A stretch of DNA of 64,000 nucleotides from Burhinus oedicnemus (GCA_008921705.1 VFFE01007795.1:2310514-2374513), one strand, 5' to 3'. Numbered from the stretch's first letter, positions 24,901 to 38,737 are shown. The notes: a model not told the origin generated them from the sequence alone. Made by a program: numbers and translations.

Positions 24901-26878
24901 GGGCCAGGAAATTATCCCCCCACCCCCTGCCAATACACGTCCTTTTTGGATATGGGTGGGCAGAAGTTGCTCCCAGGGCACTCCCAAGAGAAGAGATAGC
25001 AATTCTGTCTCAGGCCATGGAATTACATCACATTTTCTGTAGGATGTGAGCTAGAGTGCAGATTCCTACAGCTGTTATTCACAAACCTGAGGAAGGACAG
25101 GGAATTGCTTTTGTCCCTCTTTTTGAGTTGCACAGAAATTAGTTTTCTAAATCTTTGGACTTTTTCAGAACGAAAACCATGAGGAGATTGGAGGATCTGT
25201 GACTCTTACAGGAGAAAAACACTGACTGTAATTATGAAAGTTGTCCTTCTTCCATAGTGTTCTGTTCATTACAAGGCCGAGGGTTTCTAAAATAACATTC
25301 TCATGGTAGTACAGAAATACATGACTCTCAAAATGGTGCAGAAAAATAGTTTTACAAGGAATACTTCACACTTTTGTGATATCACCCATTTCTAGTCCCA
25401 ACAATTCAATGCACATATGATGTCACATCTATGTAGAATTTTTTAGGAAGGTGTGTGTGAGCTCTTCCCATGTTCTGAGCCATCTGGAAAGCATCAGTAA
25501 AGCACTGAGCCTGACCTTACCTGGGCCCTAACCTTACCAAAAAGGATGGTTTTTATCTAGAGACACCTAAGAACCTGCATGGGAGAGAAATCTGCTCCAT
25601 CTCATTGAACCTAGAGGAGTCTGATTACAAGATAGAAACTTAAGTGAAGCTGGGCTCCCTAAGCTCTACTTTCATGAAACACATCCTGAGTTACAGAGAA
25701 GAAAGATTCCAAAGGTCTTTAGGTGTTGTTACAGCCTAACTTGCATTCACTTTTGTTAGGGTTTTACTAATTTTTATTGAATTGCTCTTACTAAGTATTC
25801 TGTATTTCTAGGAAGACCTACCTATTTATATTTTTATAAAAGAAAGCCCAACAATCAAGTCACAAGTCTTAACATATACTGATGAAAGTAAAGACAACTT
25901 CTTACTTTCCCACATAAAGAAAACTAGTTTCTTTCGTTAAAAGAAAAGCTTGAGTAAGCAACCAGGCATTACAGTATGCTTCAGATGTCAGAAAACTTAA
26001 GTTGTATTGGTGCAGAGAAGGAATCAAGGGAGCAGATTTCTTCATCTAATTTCCTTGCACCACCACTAGTATAAATATTGTGCAGACATTTTATCTTGTA
26101 ATTTAGTTGCTCCTGACGTCAGCTGAACTGATATTCAGCTCCAGATTCATGTGCTGATCTAAAATGCAGCTGTGTAGAGTAAGCATTGCCTCACTATCCT
26201 AACAGTCAGTGTAGTCCTAGTCATTGGAGAGCATTGACCAAAAAAAGTCACTTACCTGAGGATGAGAGAAATCCTGCTAGATTTAACTGACTACACTAGA
26301 AGCCCAGAAGCCTGTTTCACATGCAGACAGCTAACTTAGGGGTGTTAGGAGCTGAATCCCAGTCTCAGAGGTCAATGCAATTGCCTAAGCATAGGTATCT
26401 ATCTAGTGCATTCAATTTACCTTAGGGTATCTTAGCTGGCCTTCAGTTGTCCCTTCAAAAGGCAACGGGTCATGTCGTAGGTCATAATGTTATATTTGCC
26501 GGGCCCTTGTGGATGTCTCAGATAACTGAGGATGTTTTGAATGCCTCTAGATGCCTATGTTTAGCAAACTAAATTGAGTCTCCATTCTTTAATGCAGCTG
26601 GAGCTTCATTTAGATGCTCACAAATATCTACCATACGCCGTTTAAGGTACTCCAGGTTATCTGAGGTGTCTCCATGGGGTACATATTATATGGTCTTTAC
26701 AGGAGGTGCATCCCCTACTGTATGGAGAGTGGTGGTTGGAAGCCAGGCAGGATACCCTGAGTCATCTCAAGAAGTGACCCACAGATAAAAAAATCTGACC
26801 TAGTTTACTTTTAATCAGCCAAGAGACCCATGGCACAGTTCCCCTAGAAATTTTGAAGACACACAGAGAATTATTATT

Positions 26879-26906
26879 AACTTGGGGTGGGGGGAGGGGG
26901 CAAGTT
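26879..26906 (+). repeat. G-rich run flanked by 6-bp inverted repeat
   Basis: AACTTG (26879..26884) and CAAGTT (26901..26906) are perfect inverted copies enclosing a 16-nt G-run broken only by one T and one A. This allows a hairpin that displays the G-tracts in its loop. Confidence 0.6.
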
Positions 26907-29900
26907 TGGAGTAGAAAACCCCTTCTGTTTAAACTTGTGTGGTAGGCTTTGTATTAATTTTACAGTGAGTTGGGCTGAATGTGGATGATCTGTTACGCCA
27001 TATCCAAGCTGCAGAGAGTTTTCACATTTAAATTATGAGGTATCTTCCATTGATAGCAAAAAAGGTGTGGGACATGTCCACATAGGTAGACAATAAGGCA
27101 AACAAAAGAAGCAGATGAAAGGTGTGGCCTTCAGCCATAGTTCATGTGATTACACATATGTAAATCCTTGACTAAGCTGCTCCATTTCAACAGTACTATA
27201 GGGAAAGATAATTTTTGTGTATCCTGGTGAGGTGTTTCCAGTGACTTTCACTGATCCCCAGGTTGGGTGTTCTTGACATTCACAGTAATTTGTAAATTGT
27301 TCAGTATGGTGAAAAGGTCGATCTGTTCAAACAATGAAATCTATCTGAATGGAGGGAAATTTGACAGAGGTCAATATTGAAAAATTTGCCTAGCATTGCG
27401 TCACTGGCACCTCAAAATTTGCCTGGAGTCTGCAGTGTGTGATGCTGTTCTGTTTTTCTTCTTTTCTGTGATGCGTAAACATTTTTACCAATTATTTCAA
27501 TAATAACAACGAAATGCCTTGTGCCCTTCAAAATAGCTGATATCTTGGCTTTGGTATAACTTAGTGGATGCAAAATGCAAAAAAAAAAATAGAAAGGAGA
27601 GAACACAAACATTATTAGGATGTAAGAACAGCCTAAAGAAAGAGTTTGTGTTTGTAAGGGGTAGAGGTTCTGTCCATTTGCTTTATTTGGAGAAAAGTAA
27701 ATTAATACAGTATTGCCCTAAAATACAAACGCCAGGCAGTATGTAACATATTATAAATTATTAAGCCTTGTAAATGTATAAAGTTTTTATAAAATATCAT
27801 AAAGTAAAAATGTTGAATAATGATTTTTAAAGTTCTTGTCTTTACTTTCAGTATAAAACAAACAGTCTTCTGACATCTGATTAAGGGAAATTTTAGACTG
27901 TTTCATTAGATAAAGCAATCAGGTTGTGCTTTAATCAGTTTCATTGTTGAATTAGAAGAAACATACCTTCCACTCTTAAAATAGTAACGTCATTGTAAAG
28001 TTGTCAGTCTAGAGTTCCTATTTGAACTGATTACACTTGATAAAAATAACAAGCCATGACAAATAGCGGGGCTAGGTTTCAGTAATTCACTGAAGAATGT
28101 CTCTACCAAGTCTTTGTGGCAAAATGTCTTGTTTGCGGGACAAATGCAGAGTTGAAATAACAACCCATGAATACCACTGGTGAAATGGCTATGTACACAA
28201 GGTGAATGCTAAAGTTTTCCCTTCTGAATGGACCTTTTAATCCAGGCATTATCTAGCCTCTGAAAAAGTCTTCAGTGGCCTTACGTACAGATTAATGGGA
28301 AAAGCTGAGACTCAGAGTTGGGCTATTTGCAGAAACAGTTTTCAAGATTTACTGATGGTTGACAAATGCCATTTAAGCTTTCAAAGCCATCAATATGCTA
28401 TTGAAAGGGATTTAGAGGGAAATCCTCCCACTATAGAAGACGAGGACTTTGAAGGATCTCGGTGGAAGCCCTTGGTCTCCCCACCCCTTCAAACCTTTCA
28501 CTGGCTTCCTTCAGCATATACAGCCCTGAAACGCGTGGCTATGGGAAAGGGGGGGAGGTCCCTTTCAAAGGCATTTGTATATAACTGAATGTGCCAATCT
28601 GCTTTTGTTCAGGCATGAGAACTGAATAGAAGTGTTTCCAGAAAAAGTCTCTTGTGCTCATGGTCAGCTTTTCAATAGGCCTTCTGCTAATAGATTTTTA
28701 ATATGGGAGCTGGAAATGGCGAAATACAAATATGAAAATTTTATTGAATTGAAAAATTGCCCAGAAAAGGCTCACTGCCCTATAGCATTTGTTAACGATG
28801 CTACCATTCCTTCTTTAACACTGGCTTTTAAAGAAAAGTAACCTCATACATTATACATGTGACAAGACAAATCACCTGAGCTTTGAGTTTAATTATTTAA
28901 AATAATGCCCTGTCTTTTTTCCACAGACATTTTAAAACCTGTTTCTATGTTCTTTCTTTTCTCTGGTTATTTAAAAGCTCATTTTCAAACCACATGCCTT
29001 TATTAAAAAATGTCCATTATGGGATTAGGTCAGAAAAAAATACACCTTAGATGACCATGTTTTTGTTAAAGGTGTTTTAATTTAGGATCAGGATGGCTTG
29101 AAGTCCTCGCTTTTTCCTGTGCTGTGCTGAATCTGCAGGATTCAAGATGAAAATTCTGAAGAGCTTAATAAAAGTACACAAATGAAAAAGTGGCAGAACC
29201 TGCTGGACAGTTCTGGAGGAAGGATCTCTCTGGAATCTCTGATGGATGATGCAAGGAAATACTGGGGCTTTATTTAGGGAGTTCCCAGTGGGTTTGTGTT
29301 TTTCAGTCAGAACTAATGCCCACAAAACCTCCTTTGCAGTCCTTTTAATAGCAACATATCTATCCATGTAGAGCCATGCAGTGCCGTCTTCTTCAGTCTG
29401 CTGCACGTATGTGAAAGTGGAAATCCACATTCCAAGACCATGACTGAGAGGGGGCATCCTTCACTTCTCAGATCTTCCACCACTCTCCACATGGGATGGG
29501 AGAATGAAGCCAGCCTGAGGTGATAACTTTATACTCTGCATGTGGTGTGAAGAGGAGCATCAGTCTGCATCCTACCAGCTCCAAACCCCTCACGAAGGGA
29601 CAGCAAGGCTGACTGGATTCTTCAGAGTGTGAAAAATAGGATAACACTTCTCAGCAGAAGACCTGCTTCTGCTTAGTGAGTGCCTTGACTTTATTTCTGT
29701 CCTACATTTCATTTCTACCTGCACCATTTTCAAGCTGGCATCTGTTTTGTCACCATTTGGGGAAGGAGTGCAGCAATAGCAGTATGTAGCCAGGTACTGT
29801 CTTGTGGACTCTTGTGCAAGGGGAGACCAGTGGTCATCAGCAGTTGCTGTCATGTAGGAGGTGGGTGTTGCTGTGTTCATTTGTGCTACTTGTTTATTGC

Positions 29901-30532
29901 AAGGCAAATTAAGCCTGTAAGAGATCTCCCAGAGTGTCTAAGCCTTCTCGTTTCAAAATGTTGATTCATCTTCTCCCAGAAAGACCCATCACAATGCAGA
30001 TTATTCTGAGTAATCCTTCGGGTTTCCTGATGGAGCTGACTGGAAAGCTGAACTTCATATGAAAGAAAAATTGAGCAAAGGCTATGGAAAAGAGAGGGTG
30101 AGGAAGGAAAAATGAGCAGAATCAGCGCATCACTTTGGAAGCAGAACACCAGGAATGAAAAGTTAAGTACGCAAATAATTGGAGCAGGAATGACAACCAA
30201 ACAGAAAAGAAAGAAGGGCTTTAACAGTGAACAATACGGAAGTAAAAGAAACTGACATAAAACAATTCCTTAGATTTTTGAACCTCCTCAGTTGAAAAAA
30301 AGGTAAAAGGATGATTTCGTCAGCAGAAGATGTCATACTTTCCTCTCCTTAGTGGCCCAAACCAACAGCATCCCACCTTTAACTCAACAGATTCTAGAAA
30401 TGATAAAAGGGCTGGAAAAAATTATGTAGAAATCTTCCCAGTGAACCCAGCAGTACTACGTTCACTACTCCAGGCAAAGCGATTTGCTGTTGCATGATTC
30501 CCACAACTGTGAAATAGTGCCTATTGGGTAGA

Positions 30533-30640
30533 ACCTGGCATTAGGCACTCGGAGGCCTGAGATGACGTCGTCCTCCCATGGGAGTCAATGGGAGTTTTGC
30601 TGCCAGCATCAGTGGAGCCAGGTGTTTACCCCCAGGCACT
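30533..30640. repeat. Old amniote-type repeat relic (GGGAGTCAATGGGAGTTTTGC)
   Basis: The core CCATGGGAGTCAATGGGAG followed by TTTTGC, with flanks like GAACCTGGCATTAGGC and GCCAGGTGTTTACCCCC, resembles old interspersed repeats of sauropsids that contain 'GACTTCAATGGGAGTTTTGCC'. The family cannot be assigned by eye. Boundaries are approximate. Confidence 0.4.
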
Positions 30641-32249
30641 GTTCTAGTGCTGACATTGACTTGCTGTGTTATACGTTTTAAGACATGTAAATAATAGGGT
30701 GACTGATTCTTTACAGCATTTTTAGAGCATTTGGAATAGCTAAAGAAAAGAGATCTTGGAAAGTTCATTTCATGTGCAAAAAAAGCAGATCAGGCAGGTG
30801 CAGTATAGGGGACACAACTTATTTCACATATGCACACAGGTGGAATAGAGTTGGCAGCAACAGTTTACATTTGTTAAAGGTTTATTTTGGCTACTCATGT
30901 TTTGTAATATTGTTCAATATTGTCTCCAGGAAGACCCAAAAATGGTATTTGAAACCTGAAACTGAGACACAGCAGTGGATTTGACTGAACATCACCAGTT
31001 AATTGCTTGCCCTGAAGAGATTTGCTGTTGATCATCATAACAATCACAAGAAGTGGTGGGTCACTGGCCTCAAAATGAGGTTGTCAAACAGTGGACTATG
31101 TAAACGTTGTGAATAAAAGGAAGGAAACCGGGATCATTTATTCTGGATCAGAGTCTGCTGCCTCTACCCATACTAAATATTAGCTTTATACTCTGAACAG
31201 CTCAGCTGATCTCAGTAGAAATAGTCCTGAAGTATTTTGCCTCCACATATTAATTGTGCAGCTCCGATCCCAGTAATTTAAGTTACTGGAGAGGGAAATA
31301 ATTTATCCAAAGAGATTACACTTTTATACTAGAAGGAGCACAACCCTTTCCCCTGAATATTGTGATGGTATAACCACATGAAAAATACATGCCAACCCGA
31401 TGCAACACAGGAGGTCGCTACCGGAGATTCCTCTTTGGTAAGGTAAGTTAGTGCATCTCAACCCTGCTCCTTGACCTGAATTGTTTAAAGCTAGTTCAGG
31501 TTTTTCAGTATTTTGCCTATCTGAAGGGCAGCTGTTCAGTTACAGGCAAACAAAATGTGTGGAGACCAGGTATACGGGATGTCAGTGTAAGATTAAGGAC
31601 CTGGTGTTCGTGTATATTCAGACTATTTTATACCAGCCCATGTGAAGGTATCTCATGATGAAAGTGAAGTTTGAACTCTTAAGCAAAAAAAATTTTACCT
31701 GATGGTGAAATACAGTGTTTTTAAATCCATTATCTTTGTAAGAATCAAGCTATACATATTTCCTGGCACACACTATTGCAGAAGTTTGGGTGTTCAAGCT
31801 GTCAGTGAAAAATCTGACAGCTCTGTCATTCCTCTGAGCTCCGTAGGAGGTGTTGGAAGAGGCTGCCAGCCAGCCAGGAGCTGGCAGATCTGGAGGCCCA
31901 TTGTATTTCAGCGAACAAGCTCTGTCAGACAAAAAGGGAAGATGTGCATACAAGAAAAAATCTACAACTTTTATATCTGAAGAAGATTTATAGTATGTAG
32001 GTCCTAGGTATAGGATCACCCTGCATTACTCTAAGCAACACCGCTAACTGAGGAAAACGGTTCTGCCTCACCTTCCTTATTTGTTTCTCCTCTGTGTTTT
32101 AGCTTGTGGTGGCACAAACAGCAATGCAATGAACCAGCTCAGAGAACTGATTTGGATTAAAACCTTTTTTTTTTCCTGCTGGATTTGTTTAATCCGGATC
32201 AGTTGCCAACTCTGGTGCAACAGTATTCTCAAAAGGAATGGACACTGCT

Positions 32250-32273
32250 GGGGTGGGGTTGGGGGGAGAGGGG
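32250..32273 (+). promoter_or_regulatory. Canonical G-quadruplex motif in intron 1
   Basis: Four G-tracts of at least four (GGGG at 32250, GGGG at 32255, GGGGGG at 32261, GGGG at 32270) are separated by loops of 1, 2 and 3 nt, fully meeting the usual G3+N1-7 rule. It lies on the sense strand of LGR5, so the motif would also exist in the pre-mRNA. Any function is unknown. Confidence 0.6.
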
Positions 32274-35200
32274 AGATCAGGAGTAATTCTTTTGGTAGCA
32301 ACATTGAATGAAGATGAGTGTGCTGGTAATATGACATCAGCTGGGTTGTCCATGCAGTAAAGAGAAGATTCTGTAAAGAATTATTTCAGCTAAGCAACAA
32401 CACAAAAATAATCAAATTAGTAATTCAGAGGAGAACTCTAGTACTTGTGATAGAGTGTAGCATAATTTTCTCTGCTGAAACTCTTCAGTTACTCTTCAAC
32501 AACACAAGGTACAACTAAACTATAATAAAAGCAGAAGTGACAGTGCTGTGTTAAAACAAGTCCAATCATTCAGCACCAATGCACAGGAAAATGGGAACCT
32601 ATGGAATAAGAGTAGTGAAGAAGCTAACCAGAATTTTACTGAAAACTCCTCTAAGATAAAAAGATCAGTTGGAATCAAAGAGGTGGACTCTTGTCTTTGC
32701 TGAATGGAGTTTTTGCCATTTCCTTTACCAAGTTAGAATTTCACCTAGTCTAGAGTATGTGTATTTTGCAGTGAACCAGTTTGGGAATACCAAGTTTATA
32801 TGTACGACAATTGCTACATTACATCACACAAAGTAGCATTGTGCAGAGACCCTGCATTGTGAAACTAGTAGTGTCATAGCAGCGTCCTGCTGTACCTGGG
32901 ATAATTAGCCTTTCTGAGGGGACCTAACATGGTAATGTAGCTTCTAGCTCTGGATCCAGCTCACTCATCTGTACCTTGGGTACCTTTGCACTGTGCGATG
33001 TAGAATATATATATCCTGCTCTAAATGCAGGTGTGTTGTGCACAGATTTCCAGATACTCAGATTTACACATCACTGTTAGAATGTGTTTGTGGCAGATGC
33101 TCTCAAAGCTGTTTGCTTTTTAATTCTTCAAATCCATGCTGTGGAATTGAGTTGAGGCAAATTAAGACCAGCAAAATAACTAACACAGTGTATCTTGTTA
33201 CAACTGAAATCAGGCTAATCCTGATTCATTTCCACCCTCAGTGGCCACACTGAATTAATATTGGATATTTTGGTGAAGATGAGTTTTAAAATTGGTTTGT
33301 GTAACATAGAACCTGTGCTGTGCATAACTCCAGTTGGGTATTCAGCCCAATGGGCTGTGTGGCCCATACTACTTGATTTAGGGAAGTTGTACTTTATAAC
33401 TTTAGGCTTCTATTTTGAGTCTGTGTCTACACTCAGATATATTTTGAATTAGTTTCTGCTGTAGTCAAGGTGTAGTATGCTAATAAGCAAACTATGCTGT
33501 GCTTTTTGTAGATACTCTCCTGTCATATAAATAACCATAATTTAGGAACAGCTTCATTGAATTCAGAGGGATGAAATTATAGACCTGGAATTAGAAGGAA
33601 ATTGGCCCCCCATTTTCTAAAATGGATGAATGTGTCCATTCATTCAGAAAAAAAGGTTGTTCTCCTAGATTTTTTTCATTTTTATAACAAATAGTTGTAA
33701 AAATAAGCAACTTCTGGAGTTGCATAAAATATTCTGAAACTGAGAGAGACCAAGGGATGGTCACTTCTAATGAACTTCTAGTAAATAACTTTTTTCAATT
33801 TAACTGTACTGTTCTTCATCAAAAATAAGATAAAGAGTACCTGATAAACAAACAGGTAATGATGAAAAATAGAACAAACATTCTAGTAGTTGTCTTCATA
33901 AATTACAATAAAAACTGATATATTTTACTGTTGTATATTGTTTCAGTATTTGAACAAGATGAATCATGTATGCAGTACTTCTGTAATCTGTTTGAATTAG
34001 TGCAGCAGAAGCAAGCAGTCTGTGTGCATGGGAGGAAGAGGAATTCCATTCAGTCCTGTTTTAATTGCTTCTGCTGGCTTCTGTATTATAAAATATTCGT
34101 TCAGTTATTTAAGCTTTAAAATATGTGAGTTAAGTGCAGTAAATGATTGACATGTTGGAATGTTTTTGTAACTTACCCTGGTAATTATTACTTAGCAAAC
34201 TGAGTCTTCAGCGCCAAATGAACAGCCATGAATCAGCTTTGAAAGTAAATGGATAATTTCATCTAGGGAGCATTGTGAATTTGATATACAAAAAAAACCC
34301 AGAGAGCCAGAATCTTTGTACCTAAAATGAAATGTCAGGTACTTGTCAGATTAATTCAGCACTGTGTGTGTTTGATCTGATCTTTGATCTTTACTTTCTT
34401 TTTGACCCTAATTGTTTGCTCTGCCCTGCTCCCTCTGCTGGAGTCTTGGATAAACTGAATGGCAAAATTGTTTCCTGAAAAGATTAATCATGCACGTACT
34501 GTTTGCTTTACAAATGTTCTGCAGTCTAGATTTAAGTAAGTCTTTGATGGCTGTTTATATGACAGAATTGCCTACTATGTTCAGGAATAATGCATGCTGT
34601 TTAAAATGACTGTGTTACAGAGCTTCTGCAGTAATAAGCCAATTTTTGCTGTCTATGACATTAGAGGAACCCACTGACAGGTGTTGGGAGTGCAGAATTT
34701 TGGCCAAAGCATTTTGTTAGTTTGTGTTGAATCCAGATGTGGTCTGTCATCCTGGTTTGCTGGTATCTGATGTTTAGTAGTCACCCCACGGGCCAATACA
34801 CAACAGCAGAGAAGAGGTGTAGACAGAGCCCTTCTGACCTTGCTGGATCACCTTTGAGGCTTCCCTAAGTTCAAGGTGCCTGATCCTACCCATATATATC
34901 TTGTTACAATTGCAGTGATTATCTCTTCTGTAAGCAAAACGCATTGCTGGAATAAGCACCACTGTTGTGCCAATGAAGTGAAGGATGGTGTGACGGGGAC
35001 AGTGGGAGTACTGTCCGTTTACTGGCATAAAGCTCTTCATGAGGTGCACAGGCCCACATACTCTCACTGCAGGGTTTATTCTCATGCGAGCACACGTCAT
35101 TTGCTTTTTGCAGGATGTGTTTTAATAAAAAGGTGTTGGGTCTCTGGAAACAGTGAACTTCAATGTCAAGTAACAGAAAATTTCTGTAAAAAATGAGTAA

Positions 35201-35870
35201 CAAGCAATCCTGGTTTAGCCTTCCATCACTTCTGTGTTAATTTTTAAAAGCATAGAATGGGTTCAGTTGCTGATAATTTGCTATTACAAATAATATTGCA
35301 TGGGATAATGAACTTTAAAATATTTAATTTTAGCATTATCAGTGTGCAGAAAGGCAGAAATATCCATGCTATTGCCACTTGTTATTTATTGTGAATACTT
35401 TGATAGAGAGATCGCATGCTCCATGTAATGTCTAATTATAACTCTGTCTTTACTGCTTCTTCCTGCAAATCTGCCACTTTTTTCCCAGAAGACTTTTCCA
35501 AATACAAAGATGTACATCTTCAAATGGGAATCATTTAGTGGAAATTCGCGTCTTAATCATAGTTTTACTACAGAATCCTTCAAAGAACCACAGATGAAGT
35601 TTGAAGCTAGCTGTGAGATGAAATGCTATGATTTAATTGTCAGGAACGGCTTACAATTCTTTTTTATGTGTACTCATACTCTGCCTTGTGCTGCTCTGCC
35701 TGGGTATATTAAACATGCAAATACATGACTACCAATTTGCATGTTGATTTTGGAAGATAATGTAATCTAGGACCATTAAAATGAAAATATGGTCATTGTT
35801 TTCTGAGGCTATTGGCAGCTTATGCATCATCATTCGGAAAAACAGTATGAATGCCATGGGGTGGACAGTG

Positions 35871-36060
35871 TGATCGAATGAAAAGGGCACTGGACAAATC
35901 ATCATCAGTGGTTGGTTCCTTCACCGCATATAACCTGCTCTTTGACTGTGAGCATGTCACTTCGCCATTAGGTGTCTTAGTTTCCCTTCTGTAAAATGAT
36001 GGTAATTATTCTATTTATTTATTTACTGAGACCTTGAATGAAAACATGTTAAAGGAATTT
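35871..36060 (+). repeat. MIR-like ancient SINE, sense
   Basis: The order of MIR words is preserved: CAGTGTGATCGAATGAAAAG, GGGCACTGGAC, TGACTGTGAGCATGTCACTT, TCTTAGTTTCCCTTCTGTAA, AATGATGGTAATTATT and a tail with TGAATGAAAACATG. These match in sequence the MIR head ('cagtgtggcctagtgg...gagcactgg'), the middle ('tgtgaccttgggcaagtcactt') and 'cagtttcc...ctgtaaaatggggataat'. Divergence is high. Boundaries are approximate. Confidence 0.72.
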
Positions 36061-37267
36061 ATTTGTAAGAAATAGGAGCTACTACTACAGTGTTCATGAA
36101 TAGATTTATCTACTTTAGGTAACTGTAGCAGATGAAGTTTTTTTTAATATCCCTAGTGAAGCATTTGCGTTAGTAGATGACGTGCACTTAATAGCTGGCA
36201 TGTTCTTCCATCGTACAGTGGAGCTAGTAAAGTATTCTGCCAACAGTAGAAACAAGAGTGCTGTGTTAAAAAGATAGGCATAGCAAGGGAAGAGCAGTAG
36301 TAATTCTCACCCCTTTTCATTATTTTGTATTGCTACATATAAGATAGTGTCAAATTTTGCTGTAAATGGATTAAGGAAATTGTCTTATTTCAGGAGTTGT
36401 TCTCAGCTGGTATGAACTCAGGGAGTGCATTCAGTCTATCGTCAGTATTTTTATGAGTGCTTTATCTTTCAAAGACTTCCATAAAAATAATCATTAATAC
36501 GTCTTGTTGGGCTAAGGCAGGCCTAGAGGAAACATAATCAATAATCCTAATAATGTCTTGATCATTTTCTAAAAATCAAACAGGTTGCAACTGTTAAAAA
36601 AAAAGATAGGCTACAAAATTAATTGTCTTTAATATTGGATTATTGTATGAGCCCTGCAATGGGTAGACAAGTTTGTACCATTCAGTATAATACAGGTTTA
36701 GCATAGTAGTAGATTACCAGGTTGGTGAAAGCCCATAGAAGCCTTACATATATCCCAAGGTAGATTTTTGTTCTTCTTTAAAACACATAAATATAATGGG
36801 GAAAACTGATCTTCCAGGATGAATAGTCACTGAAACATCTCTTGTAATAACGGCTAATAACAGGTTAGTCCCTTGGCCTCCAGACTCATCTATTACATGT
36901 TAAGAACTAGTTCACTTAACTTGTTTTACTGGCTTTTGGGAATTCATTGTGAACTACTCACTTTTAAGATGGTAACTGGATCTTATTTCAGCATGTATAT
37001 GCATGGACAACAAAACTGGGGTGGGGGAAGAGCTCTTGTATTTGCCGCCTTGGACTCTGTTTTGCAAATACTCAGAATTTGCTCATCTCGTCACCAAGAA
37101 AAAACAGATGCATGGTGCAGTTTGCAAGATTTTCTTTTCTTCAAAGATTTCATCACAAGTAGGATTCCTTTTGCAAGTCACTGCAGACACAGTGTGGTGA
37201 TTGATTGGCACAGACTATAATTAAGATATCGTTATAGTAAGCTGTGTTGCCAATGAAGTCATTGAAG

Positions 37268-37303
37268 CAAAACTTTTTATCTTTTGAAAAGATAAAAGTT
37301 TTG
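37268..37303. repeat. 36-nt near-perfect palindrome
   Basis: Left arm 37268..37285 and right arm 37286..37303 are reverse complements except for one extra T in the left arm. There is essentially no loop. The sequence is AT-rich, with arms beginning CAAAACTTTT and ending AAAAGTTTTG. It can form a cruciform or an RNA hairpin. Confidence 0.85.
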
Positions 37304-38737
37304 TTTGCTGGTATGTTGCTTTTATAGTCAGCAGTTGGAAACAGGCTGCAGGAATACTGATGGGAGAACAGACGATGTGTTCATTTGACTGTGCAAAATA
37401 GCCTGTCGCCTTTCCAGTACAGTACGTCAGCTCATGGTGCAGGTAGTTTTCATAAAGGTAGATCTGGTATTATTGCTGTTTATAGTAGGAGCAGTTTAAA
37501 ACTCAGAGCGTACTCTTACAATGCCGCTCCTACTGACATCAGCGGGGTTTGCATGTGCTTTGGTGGTGCAGTATAGTAGTAGTTCTGTTACACTAACTTA
37601 TTTAAAGATTTTCAGTATTCTAATAATTGTAAGTTTTTCATCACTGTAGCTTATAAGAGTCTACCAAGTTTAACAATAAATGTTTGCCATTTCAGATGGT
37701 TTGGTTCTGAGTATACGTGCAGAGGCAAACAAATAATATAAAATCAGAACCATTCCACTGCGGACAGTTAAAGATCTAGTACCTTGATTTTAATATTTTT
37801 CAGCATTACACTACAAATCCTGATGTGCAAGCCATCTTTCATCCCCTTCTCTTTTGTAGGGAGAGCAAATTGCTGATTTTGACAGGCTAGCACTGAAAGG
37901 AGAAATCAGAAAACCTGTTTGATGCACTTTTTGGAAAGAAACCATTGCAGGTGCAAGACATAAGACATACCCATTACAATTGTTAATGGTTTTCGTATTA
38001 ATAATATGTAAGCCTACAATTTACCAACTAGCTCTTTCTGGCTGTTAGCTGTGCTTGATCTAGCTAATGACCATAAATCTCATCCTAGCTATGTCTTCTT
38101 GGCAGTATGGTCCAACGGCTGGCAAGTTTGCCAAGAACCTCCTTTATTTGTCTCTGGAGCACTGTGAGGTATTTCTTCTCAGCAGCCCAAACTTTGCAGT
38201 ATTGCTCACATGAGACCCAGTGACTGATTGCATTGCATTAACTCTTTTTGTTTGTCTCACTTCTCCGAACATGCCCCCAGAAGTAGCTCTGGGTGATGGG
38301 ACTTCTCTCGTAAGTCCCTTAGTTACTCAGTAAACAAAAATTGGATGAAATGCATCCATGGTGATTCTGACCCAAAAGAGTATTCTGAATTTAAAAACTG
38401 TAAGCACAGATGAACTACAGCTTTGCCAGTGTAAGCAATGTGAGGATTTTCGGGAGGAATAATGTCACCTATTTAGCCAACTGGTACAGCTGGAAGAAGC
38501 AGAGGTTTTTGATTTTTGTGCCTGAAAGTTTCTCAGTTTTTCCAGCTATATTAGCTAGGCTGGTCAAAGATATTGCCTCTCCCTACAGTAGTCTCTCTTA
38601 TATTCTTAAACCCTTATAGTTACAACACTAACACATTGCCAACACAGACTGTAATGGCCTGCGTATTAGTTACTAGTCTGTTAAAAACTAGTTTGGAAAG
38701 ACATTATTGAGTAAATTTGGGAATAATTTCTGTTACC

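Larger units (their letters stand above)
15331..38737 (+). other. LGR5: Intron 1, central AT-rich segment
   Basis: Long intronic stretch without a supported gene. It contains an (AAAT)n microsatellite (15908..15926), a G-run hairpin (26879..26906), an old repeat relic (about 30533..30640), a G-quadruplex motif (32250..32273), a MIR-like SINE (35871..36060), another relic phrase near 37525..37560 and a 36-nt palindrome (37268..37303). Frames longer than 95 codons occur at 28295..28588 (plus), 29077..29457, 29590..29907 and 29886..30200 (minus). None has a motif I recognise, and I do not call them genes. Confidence 0.55.

Noticed and set aside
28295..28588. 97-codon plus-strand frame
   Set aside because: No known domain and no splice or promoter context. 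Chance openness in the intron is sufficient.
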